Both the position numbers and the translations under genes were made by a program. Below, in pieces: positions 24,925 to 34,395 of a DNA stretch of 64,000 bases. A model generated the notes under the pieces. That model saw nothing but the letters and a program-made list of their open reading frames with translations, searched no databases and had not been told where the DNA came from. Origin of the DNA: Blautia faecis (GTDB lineage Bacteria; Bacillota; Clostridia; Lachnospirales; Lachnospiraceae); the NCBI RefSeq assembly GCF_020554845.1, contig NZ_JAJCIA010000002.1, positions 133,573 to 197,572 of the forward strand, read 5' to 3'. Numbering within the stretch: the first letter of the stretch is position 1; every line of letters begins with the position of its first letter.

Positions 24925-25539
24925 TTAGAATAATTTCAACAGATCCGCTGGCTTCTCAATCATATAATCCGGTGTATCCACCTGTCCGAATCCATAGGAA
25001 GCAAATACAAATGGTACCCCTGCCTCCTGACATGCCTGGTAATCCCCGAAGGTGTCTCCTACATAAACAGGTGCTTTCAGCTGATATTTCTTAGCAATAG
25101 AACGGATATTAGCTGCCTTGGCTTCCCCGCTGTCTCCTGGACACAGATGACCGGTGAAGTATTTTCCCAGCCCTGTTTTCTCAAAAACAAGCTCAATATA
25201 TCCAGCTTGGCAGTTGCTTACTACAAAAAGAGGGTAGCGTTTGTTAAGCTCCTTCAAAGTTTCTTCCAGTCCGTCGTAAACAGGTGCCCCCATCGCACCC
25301 AGCAGATCGTGCTCAGCCTGGCAGCAGATATCGATGACCCGAAGCTGCTCCGCTTCAGTCTGTTCTGGAAGGATTGCCTTCGCAATATCTGGGAGAAGTC
25401 TGCCAAACAGCCCTTTCAGCTGATCAGCTGTCACACGGACATCAAGATTCTCTTTTTCTAAAGTCTTATTCCACGCCATAGCTACAACGTCGGTGGAATT
25501 CCATATAGTTCCGTCAATATCAAAAATAATACTGTCCAT
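24925..25539 (-). CDS. HAD-superfamily hydrolase, phosphoglycolate phosphatase-like
   Basis: A 204-residue protein with motif I FDIDGTIWNS (nucleophile Asp in DIDGT), a helical cap, motif II VVSNC, and motif III/IV KAPVYVGDTFGDYQA. This is a subfamily IA HAD enzyme; the substrate (phosphoglycolate, sugar phosphate or nucleotide) cannot be told. It is flanked by repeats and stands alone. Confidence 0.88.
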   Translation of the reverse strand: MDSIIFDIDGTIWNSTDVVAMAWNKTLEKENLDVRVTADQLKGLFGRLLPDIAKAILPEQTEAEQLRVIDICCQAEHDLLGAMGAPVYDGLEETLKELNKRYPLFVVSNCQAGYIELVFEKTGLGKYFTGHLCPGDSGEAKAANIRSIAKKYQLKAPVYVGDTFGDYQACQEAGVPFVFASYGFGQVDTPDYMIEKPADLLKLF

Positions 25540-25790
25540 TTGAGGTTTTTAGTCCTTTCTGGTGTGCTTAAAATTCTTAAATTGCTTCTTTTCTCATTCT
25601 GTTTTGAAATCTGACGGTTTCTATTCTATATAGGAAAATCAAAAAAATCAATCTCCTAACATGGGATTTTTCAATTTTAACTGGCTTTTTGCAGATTTTA
25701 TGTTATGATAGGAAAGGTGACTGTTGCTTTTGAACTATTGGTCAGTTTTATATTGCAGTGAAATAGTTACATTATTTCTTGAGACTGTCA

Positions 25791-25822
25791 TTGAAGAAAG
25801 CCTTTTTCAGACACGTTTTGGG
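25791..25822. repeat. Dispersed repeat family B, half copy
   Basis: GAAGAAAGCCTTTTTCAGAC and the following ACG match the right half of the family B element at 33972-34018. It lies just upstream of sfsA. Confidence 0.45.
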
Positions 25823-25848
25823 AGTCAGGCAGCAGCACGAGGTGAACT

Positions 25849-26541
25849 ATGAAATACGAAAATATTACAGAAGGCCGTTTCCTGGATCGTCCGAACCGAT
25901 TTATTGCACATGTGGAGATTGCGGGACAGACAGAGACGGTTCATGTAAAGAACACAGGCAGATGCAGGGAGCTTTTGATTCCTGGTGTTCAGGTTTTTCT
26001 GGAAAAGAGCAGTAATCCGGCAAGGAAAACAGCATACGATCTGGTCTGTGTAAATAAAGGCGGACGCCTGATCAATATGGATTCCCAGATTCCCAATAAA
26101 GCCGCCCTGGAATGGGTAAGGGCAGGACATCTTTTTCCGGAGGAAGTGCAGGTAACTCCTGAGAAAACTTATGGAAATTCCAGATTCGATCTGTATGCCT
26201 GTTCAGATAAGAGAAAGGCTTTTATTGAGGTCAAGGGTGTAACCCTGGAAGCAGACAATATTGCCCGTTTTCCAGATGCTCCTACTGCGAGAGGCGTGAA
26301 GCATCTGGAAGAGCTGATCCATTGCATGAGGGAAGGATATGAGGCTTATCTGCTTCTGGTGATCCAGATGAAGGGAATTACAAGATTTGAACCAAACTGG
26401 GATACGCACCGGGAATTTGGGGAAACCTTACAGAAAGCGAAAAAGGCAGGGGTGCATATTCTGGCCTATGACTGTCTGGTAGAGCCAGACGGGATGGAAA
26501 TACAGAATCAAGTGCCTGTGTGTTTGGAGGAAACTAGATGA
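25849..26541 (+). CDS. sfsA: SfsA family protein (sugar fermentation stimulation/DNA-binding)
   Basis: A 230-residue protein with the whole family pattern: RPNRFIAHVEIAG, HVKNTGRCRELLIPG, YGNSRFDL, FIEVKGVTLE, FPDAPTARGVKHLEEL and the C-terminal GVHILAYDC. SfsA has an N-terminal OB-like domain and a nuclease-like fold; its cellular role is unclear despite the name. It overlaps mutY by four bases (ATGA), so the two are translationally coupled. Confidence 0.95.
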   Translation: MKYENITEGRFLDRPNRFIAHVEIAGQTETVHVKNTGRCRELLIPGVQVFLEKSSNPARKTAYDLVCVNKGGRLINMDSQIPNKAALEWVRAGHLFPEEVQVTPEKTYGNSRFDLYACSDKRKAFIEVKGVTLEADNIARFPDAPTARGVKHLEELIHCMREGYEAYLLLVIQMKGITRFEPNWDTHREFGETLQKAKKAGVHILAYDCLVEPDGMEIQNQVPVCLEETR

Positions 26542-27578
26542 CAGATGAGTTTATACAGCCTCTTCTTGCCTGGTATGATGAGAACAAAAGGATTTTGCCC
26601 TGGAGGGATAAGCACAACGCCTATTACACCTGGGTATCCGAGATCATGCTCCAGCAGACCCGCGTGGAAGCTGTAAAGCCCTATTTTGAAAGATTTATCA
26701 GGGAACTGCCGGATATCCCGGCCCTGGCAGTCTGTCCGGAGGAAAAGCTGTTAAAGCTGTGGGAAGGTCTTGGATACTATAGCCGTGTGCGGAACATGCA
26801 GCTGGCAGCCAGGGAAATGGTAGAAAAATATAATGGGAGACTTCCCGACGACTTTTCCCTTCTTATCTCGTTAAAGGGGATAGGAAGTTATACCGCAGGA
26901 GCTATCGCTTCCATAGCGTATGGTGTTCCAGTGCCAGCCGTAGATGGAAATGTTTTCCGTGTAGTTACCAGAATGACGGAGGATCAGGAGGACATTACCA
27001 GACCTGCATTTCGCAAAAAAACAGAAAGCGCATTGCAGAAAATTATCCCAAAAGACCGTCCAGGTGATTTTAATCAGGCAATGATGGAGCTTGGAGCAGT
27101 AGTGTGCGTCCCCAACGGACAGCCCAAATGCGACCTTTGTCCGGTGAGAGGCTTTTGCCAGGCGGGACTTCACGGCACTATGGAAAAGTTTCCGGTGAAA
27201 GCACCAAAGAAGCCAAGAGTGGTGGAAGAGCGAACCGTTCTGGTTATTCAGGATGGAAGCTGCACTGCGATCCGCAAGCGGCCGCCGAAAGGCCTCCTTG
27301 CCGGATTATACGAGCTTCCCAATACAGAAGGATACCTGAACCGTGAGGAAGCCCTGGAATACGTGAAAGAGCTTGGCGCAGAGCCCTTATATATAGAAGA
27401 ACTGCCGGAGGCCAGGCATATTTTTTCCCACATTGAGTGGCGGATGAAAGCGTACCGGATCCGCGTGTCCTCCCTGGAGCAGACACATGCCCCGGGAATT
27501 CTTTTTGCAGATAAAAAAGAATCAGAGAGAAACTACGCCATACCTTCTGCGTTTGGCGCTTATGAAAAATATATGTAA
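26538..27578 (+). CDS. mutY: A/G-specific adenine DNA glycosylase
   Basis: A 346-residue repair enzyme that removes adenine mispaired with 8-oxoguanine. The catalytic segment WVSEIMLQQTRVEAV is near residue 34, the helix-hairpin-helix LKGIGSYTAGAIASIAYG and catalytic Asp in VPAVDGNVFRV follow, and the [4Fe-4S] cysteines are in CDLCPVRGFC plus an upstream Cys. The C-terminal Nudix-like domain (RTVLVIQDGSC onward) reads 8-oxoG. Coupled to sfsA by overlap. Confidence 0.97.
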   Translation: MTDEFIQPLLAWYDENKRILPWRDKHNAYYTWVSEIMLQQTRVEAVKPYFERFIRELPDIPALAVCPEEKLLKLWEGLGYYSRVRNMQLAAREMVEKYNGRLPDDFSLLISLKGIGSYTAGAIASIAYGVPVPAVDGNVFRVVTRMTEDQEDITRPAFRKKTESALQKIIPKDRPGDFNQAMMELGAVVCVPNGQPKCDLCPVRGFCQAGLHGTMEKFPVKAPKKPRVVEERTVLVIQDGSCTAIRKRPPKGLLAGLYELPNTEGYLNREEALEYVKELGAEPLYIEELPEARHIFSHIEWRMKAYRIRVSSLEQTHAPGILFADKKESERNYAIPSAFGAYEKYM

Positions 27579-27689
27579 CGGTTCAGCTGGCGTTTTTGAG
27601 AACATAACTCAAAGAAAAAAAGGAAAATACATCGCAAGGTGCGTAATTTTAAAATACAGAATCGTTACACTACATGAGGAGGAAAATAA

Positions 27690-28706
27690 ATGAAATTACT
27701 GAGCATAGCAATTCCATGTTATAATTCTGAAGCTTATATGGAGAACTGCATCAAATCCCTTTTACCAGGCGGAGATGAAGTAGAGATCCTTGTAATTGAC
27801 GATGGATCCAAGGACAGAACAGCCGAGATCGCAGATGAATACCAGGAGAAATATCCAGGCATTGTCCGCGCCATCCATCAGCCAAACCTTGGCCACGGCG
27901 GCGCCGTAAACACCGGTATCCACAATGCCCAGGGGCTCTATTTCAAGGTTGTAGACAGCGATGACTGGGTAAATGAAGAATCCTACAAAGAGATCCTGAA
28001 AACTCTGGAAGAGCTGGTAAAAGGCTCCAAAACAGTTGATCTTCTCATCAGTAATTTTGTATACGAGAAACAGGGTGCTACCCGCAAGAAGGTTATGCAG
28101 TATCGTCACTGCCTGCCAGTGAACCAGATTTTCACCTGGAATGAAGTAGGTCACATGCCAAAGGGAAAATATCTTCTCATGCACTCCATGATCTACCGTA
28201 CCCAGCTTCTCCTTGAGTGCAACTTGACTCTGCCGGAGCATACCTTCTACGTAGATAATATTTTTGCCTTTGATCCGCTGCCGTATGTACAGAACATGTA
28301 CTACCTGGATACTAATTTCTACCGTTACTTTATCGGCCGCGATGACCAGTCCGTAAACGAGACAGTTATGATCCGCAGAATCGACCAGCAGCTCCGCGTA
28401 AATAAACTGATGGTAAATTCCTACACCAGCTGCGGCAGCATGAATAAACGCACCAGAGCCTACATGATCAGTTATCTGGATATTATTACTACCATTTCCT
28501 CCATTATGCTGATCCGCTCCGGCACAAAGGAAGCTCTCGACAAGAAGAAGGAGCTTCTGGAATATATCCGCTCCACGAACCGTGCCCTCTACGGAAAACT
28601 TCGCCACAGCCTCATGGGTAACTTCATGAACCTTCCAGGCCGCGGCGGACGTAAGGTGTCTGTAGCTGCATACAAGCTTTGCCAGAAGTTCTACGGATTT
28701 AACTGA
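27690..28706 (+). CDS. Family 2 glycosyltransferase
   Basis: A 338-residue GT-A enzyme. IAIPCYNSEAYMENCIKSLL opens it, IDDGSKDRTAEIADEY binds the nucleotide sugar, and VVDSDDW contains the metal-binding DxD motif. The C-terminal half is helical with no membrane span. The acceptor is unknown; similar proteins in Lachnospiraceae act in cell-surface glycan synthesis. A strong GAGGAGGAAA precedes the ATG. The upstream and downstream spacers hold only repeats and a terminator. Confidence 0.9.
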   Translation: MKLLSIAIPCYNSEAYMENCIKSLLPGGDEVEILVIDDGSKDRTAEIADEYQEKYPGIVRAIHQPNLGHGGAVNTGIHNAQGLYFKVVDSDDWVNEESYKEILKTLEELVKGSKTVDLLISNFVYEKQGATRKKVMQYRHCLPVNQIFTWNEVGHMPKGKYLLMHSMIYRTQLLLECNLTLPEHTFYVDNIFAFDPLPYVQNMYYLDTNFYRYFIGRDDQSVNETVMIRRIDQQLRVNKLMVNSYTSCGSMNKRTRAYMISYLDIITTISSIMLIRSGTKEALDKKKELLEYIRSTNRALYGKLRHSLMGNFMNLPGRGGRKVSVAAYKLCQKFYGFN

Positions 28707-28730
28707 TTAATGATCAGGGCGCTCTGGAGA

Positions 28731-28760
28731 CTGTTTGAAAAATCATTCCTGCAATCTGTA
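28731..28760. repeat. Dispersed repeat family B, copy 2 (partial)
   Basis: CTGTTTGAAAAATCATTCCT and the next bases match the left part of the copy at 24791, preceded by GCGCTCTGGAGA. Confidence 0.5.
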
Positions 28761-28818
28761 CGCCCCACTTTGCAGCATATTTTATCTATATTCGGTTGTC
28801 GCCGCTCGTATTTTTGTT

Positions 28819-28864
28819 AAAAAAAAACGCGCCTTCCCATTTCTGGAAGTGCGCGTTTTTTTTA
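28819..28864. terminator. Bidirectional terminator between glycosyltransferase and PAP2 genes
   Basis: AAAAAAACGCGC and CTTCC pair with GGAAG and GCGCGTTTTTTT; A-run and T-run on both sides let it serve both convergent genes. Confidence 0.8.
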
Positions 28865-29551
28865 ATAATGTTTCCTGCGATTATTCCGTCCAATTCTCTC
28901 TACTGCCATGCCACTTGCTTCTTCTCCTGCCTTCTGCGGATAGAAAAACAGATATCCAAACAGCGCCAGCGTAGCACCACAGCACACATCAATTACGGAA
29001 TGCTGCTTCAGGAACATAGTAGACATGATAATAAGTAATGTAAGAACCAATGATCCATACCTTACCCCTTTGTGGTCTCTCAGCGCCTCACAATTGGTAA
29101 GTGACATATGAACTGCCAGAGAATTAAATACATGAATACTTGGCAGAACATTGGTCGGTGTATCCGTCCGATACAGCCATCTTACCATATCTGTAAACAC
29201 GTTTTCCCTTGGAAACTCTGATGGTCTTAAGTGCAGTACATTTGGATATGCATAAGACACGATCAGGAAAACAGTCATACCCATCATCATATTGAAAATC
29301 AACTGATAATATTCTTTTTTATTCTTGTTCCTGAAGATAAAGTATAAAACTGTGAGAATCTGATACGGAAACCATAATAGATAGGGGACAATAAAATACT
29401 CACAAAATGGTATGTAATCATCAAAAACAGTGTCGATCACATGAAATCCCCATACCGGCCTGCACTCCAGATACTCAAAAAAAAGCATATAAACAATGGC
29501 ATACGCAAGTATGATCAGACCATGCCTGTATTTTTTTATAAATTGTACCAA
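28862..29551 (-). CDS. PAP2-superfamily membrane phosphatase
   Basis: A 229-residue protein with five or six membrane helices. The PAP2 motifs are LPSIHVFNSLAVH (motif 2) and LKQHSVIDVCCG (motif 3), both with the catalytic His; the first motif is weak. Such proteins dephosphorylate lipid phosphates such as phosphatidate or undecaprenyl pyrophosphate, or transfer phospho-headgroups. The start is TTG at 29551 with AAGGAG ten bases upstream. Its position beside a lipid kinase on the same strand suggests a paired role in lipid phosphate turnover. Confidence 0.82.
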   Translation of the reverse strand: MVQFIKKYRHGLIILAYAIVYMLFFEYLECRPVWGFHVIDTVFDDYIPFCEYFIVPYLLWFPYQILTVLYFIFRNKNKKEYYQLIFNMMMGMTVFLIVSYAYPNVLHLRPSEFPRENVFTDMVRWLYRTDTPTNVLPSIHVFNSLAVHMSLTNCEALRDHKGVRYGSLVLTLLIIMSTMFLKQHSVIDVCCGATLALFGYLFFYPQKAGEEASGMAVERIGRNNRRKHY

Positions 29552-29620
29552 GTCTTTTTCACTCCTTTTCCAATCTGGGTTACCGGTCTTGTAATTCCGG
29601 ATCCCCCAAATCGTGAGAGA

Positions 29621-30553
29621 TTATACCACAGGTAAAATGATTTTTAAAGAGCTTTTTTCAATGGAAACTGTTAAATCTTCGCGAATTCCGCCAGATTCCC
29701 CGTCAATATGAATGGGAAGAGCGGACGCACTATGTACATGGATATCGCTGCAGGTGAGAATATGTATTCCCCTGATGCCCACATGCTTTCCGAAAAAAGC
29801 AGTAGGCAGGCAAAATAAAAGCTTTATCTTACGGATACCTTCCACAAGGATCACGTCCAGAAGCTGATCGTCAGGCTGAGCATCCGGGCAGAACTTAAAA
29901 CCGCCGCCTTCATATTTCTGATTCATAACCGCTGTAAAATATACGTGGTCATAGGAAAAAGTATTCTCTCCATCTAGGGTCACTGTCATTTTTCCTGGAT
30001 TAATAAAAATCAGCTGCTTCAATGCAATGAAAAGATAAATCAGCTTTCCCAGCCCAAGACGATTGAATATCTTCTTTAAGGGCGTTGCCAGAACCTCCTG
30101 GCATACGCCGGCGTCATATCCGATTCCCGTGCTGATACCGAATCGGGACTTCTTATTATTGCGGAGCAGGTAAGGAACATCCATTTTGCTGATATGCTCT
30201 GCCTTTAGGATATATTCCAGTGATTCCATTGGATCAAAAGGGAGTCTCATGCTTCTGCAGAAATCATTGCCAGAGCCGGTTGGAATGTATCCGAAGACTA
30301 CCCGGTCAAAATCGGTGATGCCGGTGAGCACCTCGTGAATGGTGCCGTCACCTCCCACTGCAATGATATATACAGGCTCAGATTCAGTGCCAAGAGCACA
30401 GGCATCAGAAGCAATCTCTGCGGCATGTCCGGAATATCTTGTAAGGCAGTACTGGAAATCAATTCCCCGAAGCATAAGCTGCTGATGAATTTCATTCCAG
30501 ATGGAACGTCCCCTGCCAGAGCGGGAATTGGGATTAACAATAAAATAATACAT
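29621..30553 (-). CDS. Diacylglycerol/sphingosine kinase-like lipid kinase (YegS/DagK family)
   Basis: A 310-residue protein. FIVNPNSRSGRGRSIW and AVGGDGTIHEVLTGI are the nucleotide-binding signatures; GYIPTGSGNDFCRSMRLP is the substrate segment. It would phosphorylate diacylglycerol or a similar lipid with ATP. The ATG at 30553 has CTAGGAG upstream; a longer frame exists but has no site. It runs toward the PAP2 gene 70 bases downstream, so the two may be one transcript. Confidence 0.9.
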   Translation of the reverse strand: MYYFIVNPNSRSGRGRSIWNEIHQQLMLRGIDFQYCLTRYSGHAAEIASDACALGTESEPVYIIAVGGDGTIHEVLTGITDFDRVVFGYIPTGSGNDFCRSMRLPFDPMESLEYILKAEHISKMDVPYLLRNNKKSRFGISTGIGYDAGVCQEVLATPLKKIFNRLGLGKLIYLFIALKQLIFINPGKMTVTLDGENTFSYDHVYFTAVMNQKYEGGGFKFCPDAQPDDQLLDVILVEGIRKIKLLFCLPTAFFGKHVGIRGIHILTCSDIHVHSASALPIHIDGESGGIREDLTVSIEKSSLKIILPVV

Positions 30554-30858
30554 AACTTCTCCTAGGTTTTTAGAACATGTTTGCAAAATCTCCCATAAAT
30601 TGTGAAGCACATATCAGGGAAAGTATTTGGGGGCATGCTCTGAGACAAAGAACCTGAAGCCTTGCGATGTAGATTCTCTGTCTTTTATGGTTACATAATA
30701 GCATTGGTGGGATCGTTTTACAAATTAATTTTAACAAAATATTCTTAAAAATTTCTGAAGTGTGTTATAATATAACTATTCCTTAACAATTATGGAGAGG
30801 ATTTCACTGTTTGCTTAAGCAGACATCATCAAATACGAAAATAATCAGGAGTGTATAC

Positions 30859-33057
30859 ATGAAATCACTTGTAATTGCGGAAAAACCGTCCGTCGCCAGA
30901 GACATTGCCCGTGTTCTTGGCGCAAACCAGAAAAATGGTGGTATTCTCGAAGGCAAAAACTATGTAGTAACCTGGGCACTTGGACATCTTGTAACCCTGG
31001 CTGACCCGGAAGAATATGACAGAAAGTATGAAAAATGGGAAATGGCGACCTTGCCCATGCTCCCCAAGGAGATGAAGCTGGTAGTCATCCGCCAGACAGG
31101 CAGGCAATTTTCCGTAGTAAAGACTCAGCTTTTCCGAAAAGATATTGGAGAAATCATTATAGCCACAGATGCAGGACGGGAGGGGGAACTTGTTGCCCGC
31201 TGGATTCTGGAAAAAGCAGGCTGCCATAAGCCAATTAAGAGACTGTGGATTTCCTCAGTCACAGATAAAGCAATTAAAGAAGGCTTTGCCAATCTGAAAG
31301 ACGGGCATGACTATGATAATCTTTACCGTGCAGCTGTTGCAAGGGCAGAAGCAGACTGGCTGGTGGGAATGAATGGTACCAGAGCTCTCACCTGTAAATA
31401 CAACGCCCAGCTTTCCTGTGGCAGGGTGCAGACCCCCACCCTTGCCATGATCGCAAAGCGCGAAGAAGAAATCCGCAAATTTGTGCCAAAAGAATATTAT
31501 GGTATTTCTCTGGAGACCCAGGATGTGAAATGGACCTGGAGAGATGAGAAAACAAAGAGCTTCCGTACTTTTTCTAGGGAAAGGGCAGAGCAGATCAAAG
31601 GCAGGCTGGAGAACGCTGCTCTTGAAATAACCAGTGTAGAGAAAAAAGCAAAAAAGACTATGGCCCCGGGCCTGTACGACCTGACAACTTTGCAGAGGGA
31701 AGCCAACCTGAAATATGGTTTTTCTGCAAAAGAGACCCTGAATATTATGCAGCGCCTTTACGAAAATCACAAAGTACTCACATATCCCAGAACCGATTCC
31801 CGATACATTGGAAAGGACATTGTTCCTACTATTAAGGAAAGACTGAAGGCCTGCGGAATCGGTCCGTACAGAAAGCTTGCTGGCGCACTTATGAATAAGC
31901 CTGTGCAGGTGAATGGAAGTTTTGTGGATGATAAGAGGGTCAGTGACCACCATGCGATCATTCCGACAGAACAGTTTGTTCAGCTGGACCACATGACAAA
32001 TGAAGAACGGAAGATTTATGATATGGTTGTCCGTCGTTTCCTTGCAGTTCTTTATCCTGCAAGCCAGTATGAGCAGGTGACCATGGAGGCGAAAGCGGCA
32101 GGAGAAACTTTTGCAGCCAGCGGCAAAGTGATAAAGAGCATGGGCTGGAAGGAAGTTTACGAAGGCGGAGCAGATGATGATTTGGAAGATGAGGCGGATG
32201 ATGAGAAAAAACTGAAAGACCAGCGTCTTCCGGAGATGAAAACCGGAACCAGACTAAAGATTTTGAAAACTTCCTTAAATACAGGAAAAACAAAACCGCC
32301 AGCAAGATTCACAGAGGCAACTCTTCTTGCAGCTATGGAAAATCCGGTGAAATTTATGGAGACAAGAGATAAAGAAGCGGTGAAAACCCTTGGAGAGACT
32401 GGGGGGCTTGGAACCGTTGCCACAAGAGCAGACATTATTGAGAAACTTTTCCATTCCTTTATGATGGAGAAAAAAGGCAATGAGATCCATATTACCTCAA
32501 AGGCAAAACAGCTTCTGGAGCTGGTGCCGGAAGACCTGAAAAAGCCTGAGCTCACAGCTGACTGGGAGATGAAGCTTTCCCAGATTGCAAAAGGCAGGAT
32601 ACGTCAGGGGGATTTTCTTCACCAAATCCGTGACTATACCTGTGAAATTGTAGATGAGATCAAAACCGGGGAGGGCACGTTCCGCCACGACAATCTTACA
32701 AATAAAGTATGTCCGCAGTGCGGCAAAAAACTTCTGGCTGTCAATGGAAAAAACAGCAAAATGCTGGTATGCCAGGACCGGGAGTGCGGCTACCGTGAAA
32801 CGATTTCCCGCACTACCAATGCCCGTTGTCCAAAATGCCATAAACGTATGGAAATGTATGTGAAAGGTAAGGAAGAGACGTTTGTCTGCCAGTGCGGTTA
32901 TAAAGAGAAGCTTTCCGCGTTCCAGGCAAGACGCCAGAAAGAGGGCGCAGGAGTAGGCAAGCGTGACGTGCAGAACTATCTGCGCAGGCAGCAGAAAGAG
33001 GCAAATGAGCCGGTGAATAATGCTTTTGCACAGGCATTGTCTGGAATTAAGTTGTAA
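30859..33057 (+). CDS. topB: DNA topoisomerase III
   Basis: A 732-residue type IA topoisomerase. The Toprim domain opens with SLVIAEKPSVARDIARVLG, ATDAGREGELVARW holds the acidic metal site, CGRVQTPTLAMI follows, and the catalytic Tyr309 is in LTYPRTDSRYIG. The C-terminus carries two or three zinc-ribbon motifs (CPQCGKKLL, CPKCHKRM, CQCGYKE). Removes negative supercoils and unlinks intermediates; also common on integrative elements, but this full-length copy has no such neighbours. The ATG at 30859 has CAGGAG upstream. Confidence 0.96.
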   Translation: MKSLVIAEKPSVARDIARVLGANQKNGGILEGKNYVVTWALGHLVTLADPEEYDRKYEKWEMATLPMLPKEMKLVVIRQTGRQFSVVKTQLFRKDIGEIIIATDAGREGELVARWILEKAGCHKPIKRLWISSVTDKAIKEGFANLKDGHDYDNLYRAAVARAEADWLVGMNGTRALTCKYNAQLSCGRVQTPTLAMIAKREEEIRKFVPKEYYGISLETQDVKWTWRDEKTKSFRTFSRERAEQIKGRLENAALEITSVEKKAKKTMAPGLYDLTTLQREANLKYGFSAKETLNIMQRLYENHKVLTYPRTDSRYIGKDIVPTIKERLKACGIGPYRKLAGALMNKPVQVNGSFVDDKRVSDHHAIIPTEQFVQLDHMTNEERKIYDMVVRRFLAVLYPASQYEQVTMEAKAAGETFAASGKVIKSMGWKEVYEGGADDDLEDEADDEKKLKDQRLPEMKTGTRLKILKTSLNTGKTKPPARFTEATLLAAMENPVKFMETRDKEAVKTLGETGGLGTVATRADIIEKLFHSFMMEKKGNEIHITSKAKQLLELVPEDLKKPELTADWEMKLSQIAKGRIRQGDFLHQIRDYTCEIVDEIKTGEGTFRHDNLTNKVCPQCGKKLLAVNGKNSKMLVCQDRECGYRETISRTTNARCPKCHKRMEMYVKGKEETFVCQCGYKEKLSAFQARRQKEGAGVGKRDVQNYLRRQQKEANEPVNNAFAQALSGIKL

Positions 33058-33107
33058 ATACAGAGGATAGATAATACGGAGATGCTGTTGATGGCAGCAT
33101 GTTATAT

Positions 33108-33230
33108 TACTGTTCACTGGCAATGTCCCGCGGGGTGTTTTTGGTGAATATCGTTTACAGAAAAATGGGGAATCTCAGCGGGAAATCTTGAAAATGCATG
33201 ATTTCAGTGCATCGCGAAGTGAACCGTAAC
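33108..33230. repeat. Dispersed repeat family A, copy 2 (inverted relative to copy 1)
   Basis: TACTGTTCACTGG at the left and GCATCGCGAAGTGAAC at the right match the reverse complement of 11674-11816 along their length, with small gaps. It has lost most of one terminal arm. Confidence 0.6.
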
Positions 33231-33272
33231 CATGTTTGTCTACAAAAAAATAAAAGAAAGAGGAATTTGCAT

Positions 33273-33944
33273 ATGCGCCGAGAAGTATCTTTGGAAGAGA
33301 TTTCCGACGGAAGACTTTATGAATTAAATGATATGGTAAAGGCAGACTGTCAGGATTGTGCGGGCTGTCATGACTGCTGTGAGGGTATGGGGGACTCAGT
33401 TGTGCTGGATCCCATGGATGTGTACCGTCTGTGTACGAATCTGGGAAAAACACCACAGGAACTGGTAAGCACCGGGCTGATCCAGTTCGATGCCATGGAT
33501 GGGAATATTCTGCCTCATCTTTGCATGAGTGGAAAAAACCAATGCTGTGTTTTCCTGAATGAACAGGGACGGTGCAGCATTCATGACTTCCGTCCTGGGT
33601 TCTGCAGACTTTTCCCATTGGGACGTTTCTATGAAAATGGAGGATTTAAGTATTTTCTGCAGATCCATGAATGTAAGAAGACAAGCCGGAGCAAGATCAA
33701 GGTAAAGAAATGGATCGACACTCCGGATCTTCGCCAGTATGAAAAGTTTGTAGCTGACTGGCATTATTTTTTGCTGGATGTGCAGGAGGTTCTTTATAAT
33801 GCCACAGATGCCCAGCTGATCAAAAATCTGAATTTATATGTGGTGAATCGTTTTTATATGAAAACATATGAAGTGGGCAGAGATTTCTATGAGCAGTTTG
33901 AAGAAAGACTGACAGAAGGAAAGCAGCTGTTAAGTCTGGCATAA
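33273..33944 (+). CDS. YkgJ-type cysteine-cluster protein
   Basis: A 223-residue protein with CQDCAGCHDCCEGMGD near residue 26, then CCVFLNEQGRCSIHDFRPGFCRLFPLGR, the CxxxCxxCC pattern of the zinc- or iron-binding YkgJ/Fe-S oxidoreductase-like family (UPF0153). It is related to flagellar FliB-type and other cluster-carrying proteins but the activity is unknown. The ATG at 33273 follows AGAGGAA; the longer open frame extends into the upstream repeat. A terminator follows. Confidence 0.85.
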   Translation: MRREVSLEEISDGRLYELNDMVKADCQDCAGCHDCCEGMGDSVVLDPMDVYRLCTNLGKTPQELVSTGLIQFDAMDGNILPHLCMSGKNQCCVFLNEQGRCSIHDFRPGFCRLFPLGRFYENGGFKYFLQIHECKKTSRSKIKVKKWIDTPDLRQYEKFVADWHYFLLDVQEVLYNATDAQLIKNLNLYVVNRFYMKTYEVGRDFYEQFEERLTEGKQLLSLA

Positions 33945-33956
33945 ATGAATTGAAAA

Positions 33957-34038
33957 ACTCCCGGAACACTTGAGCCTGTTTGAAAAATCTTACAGAAAGT
34001 TTTTTCAGACACGCTCTAGAGCGCCCGGGAGTCTTTTA
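33957..34038 (+). terminator. Terminator that contains a complete family B repeat
   Basis: ACTCCCGG (33957-33964) pairs with CCCGGGAGT (34024-34032), then a T-run. Inside lies the palindrome GAGCCTGTTTGAAAAA (33972-33987) / TTTTTCAGACACGCTC (34001-34016), 14 of 16 positions paired, which is the most complete copy of family B. The spacer from 34040 to 34395 shows only AT-rich promoter-like sequence. Confidence 0.7.
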
Positions 34039-34395
34039 TTTTTAGATTGCAGTATTCCATTAGAAGCTTTGGGAGGGACTATGGTGTCTGCGCACTAAAA
34101 ATCAGAAATATATATCAAATGTTAAGTGAAAATCAAATTGTTGAAAAGTAGTCCGTATAATAGAATACACGAATTTCTCCATTTTGGCAAGAGATTTTTT
34201 GTAAAAAACTAAGAAATGCCAAGATATATAAAAAATAAGATAGTTACTGGTCACAAAGTGAACAATAATACAAGACAATGCTGCATTATGAAACAGGCCA
34301 ACTCATTCTGGACATTAGAGAAAAATGTTGTTATAGTAGGTAAGAGAAATTAGAGAAATATATCCCTTTAAATACACAGGAAAGAGGAAAAAGCT

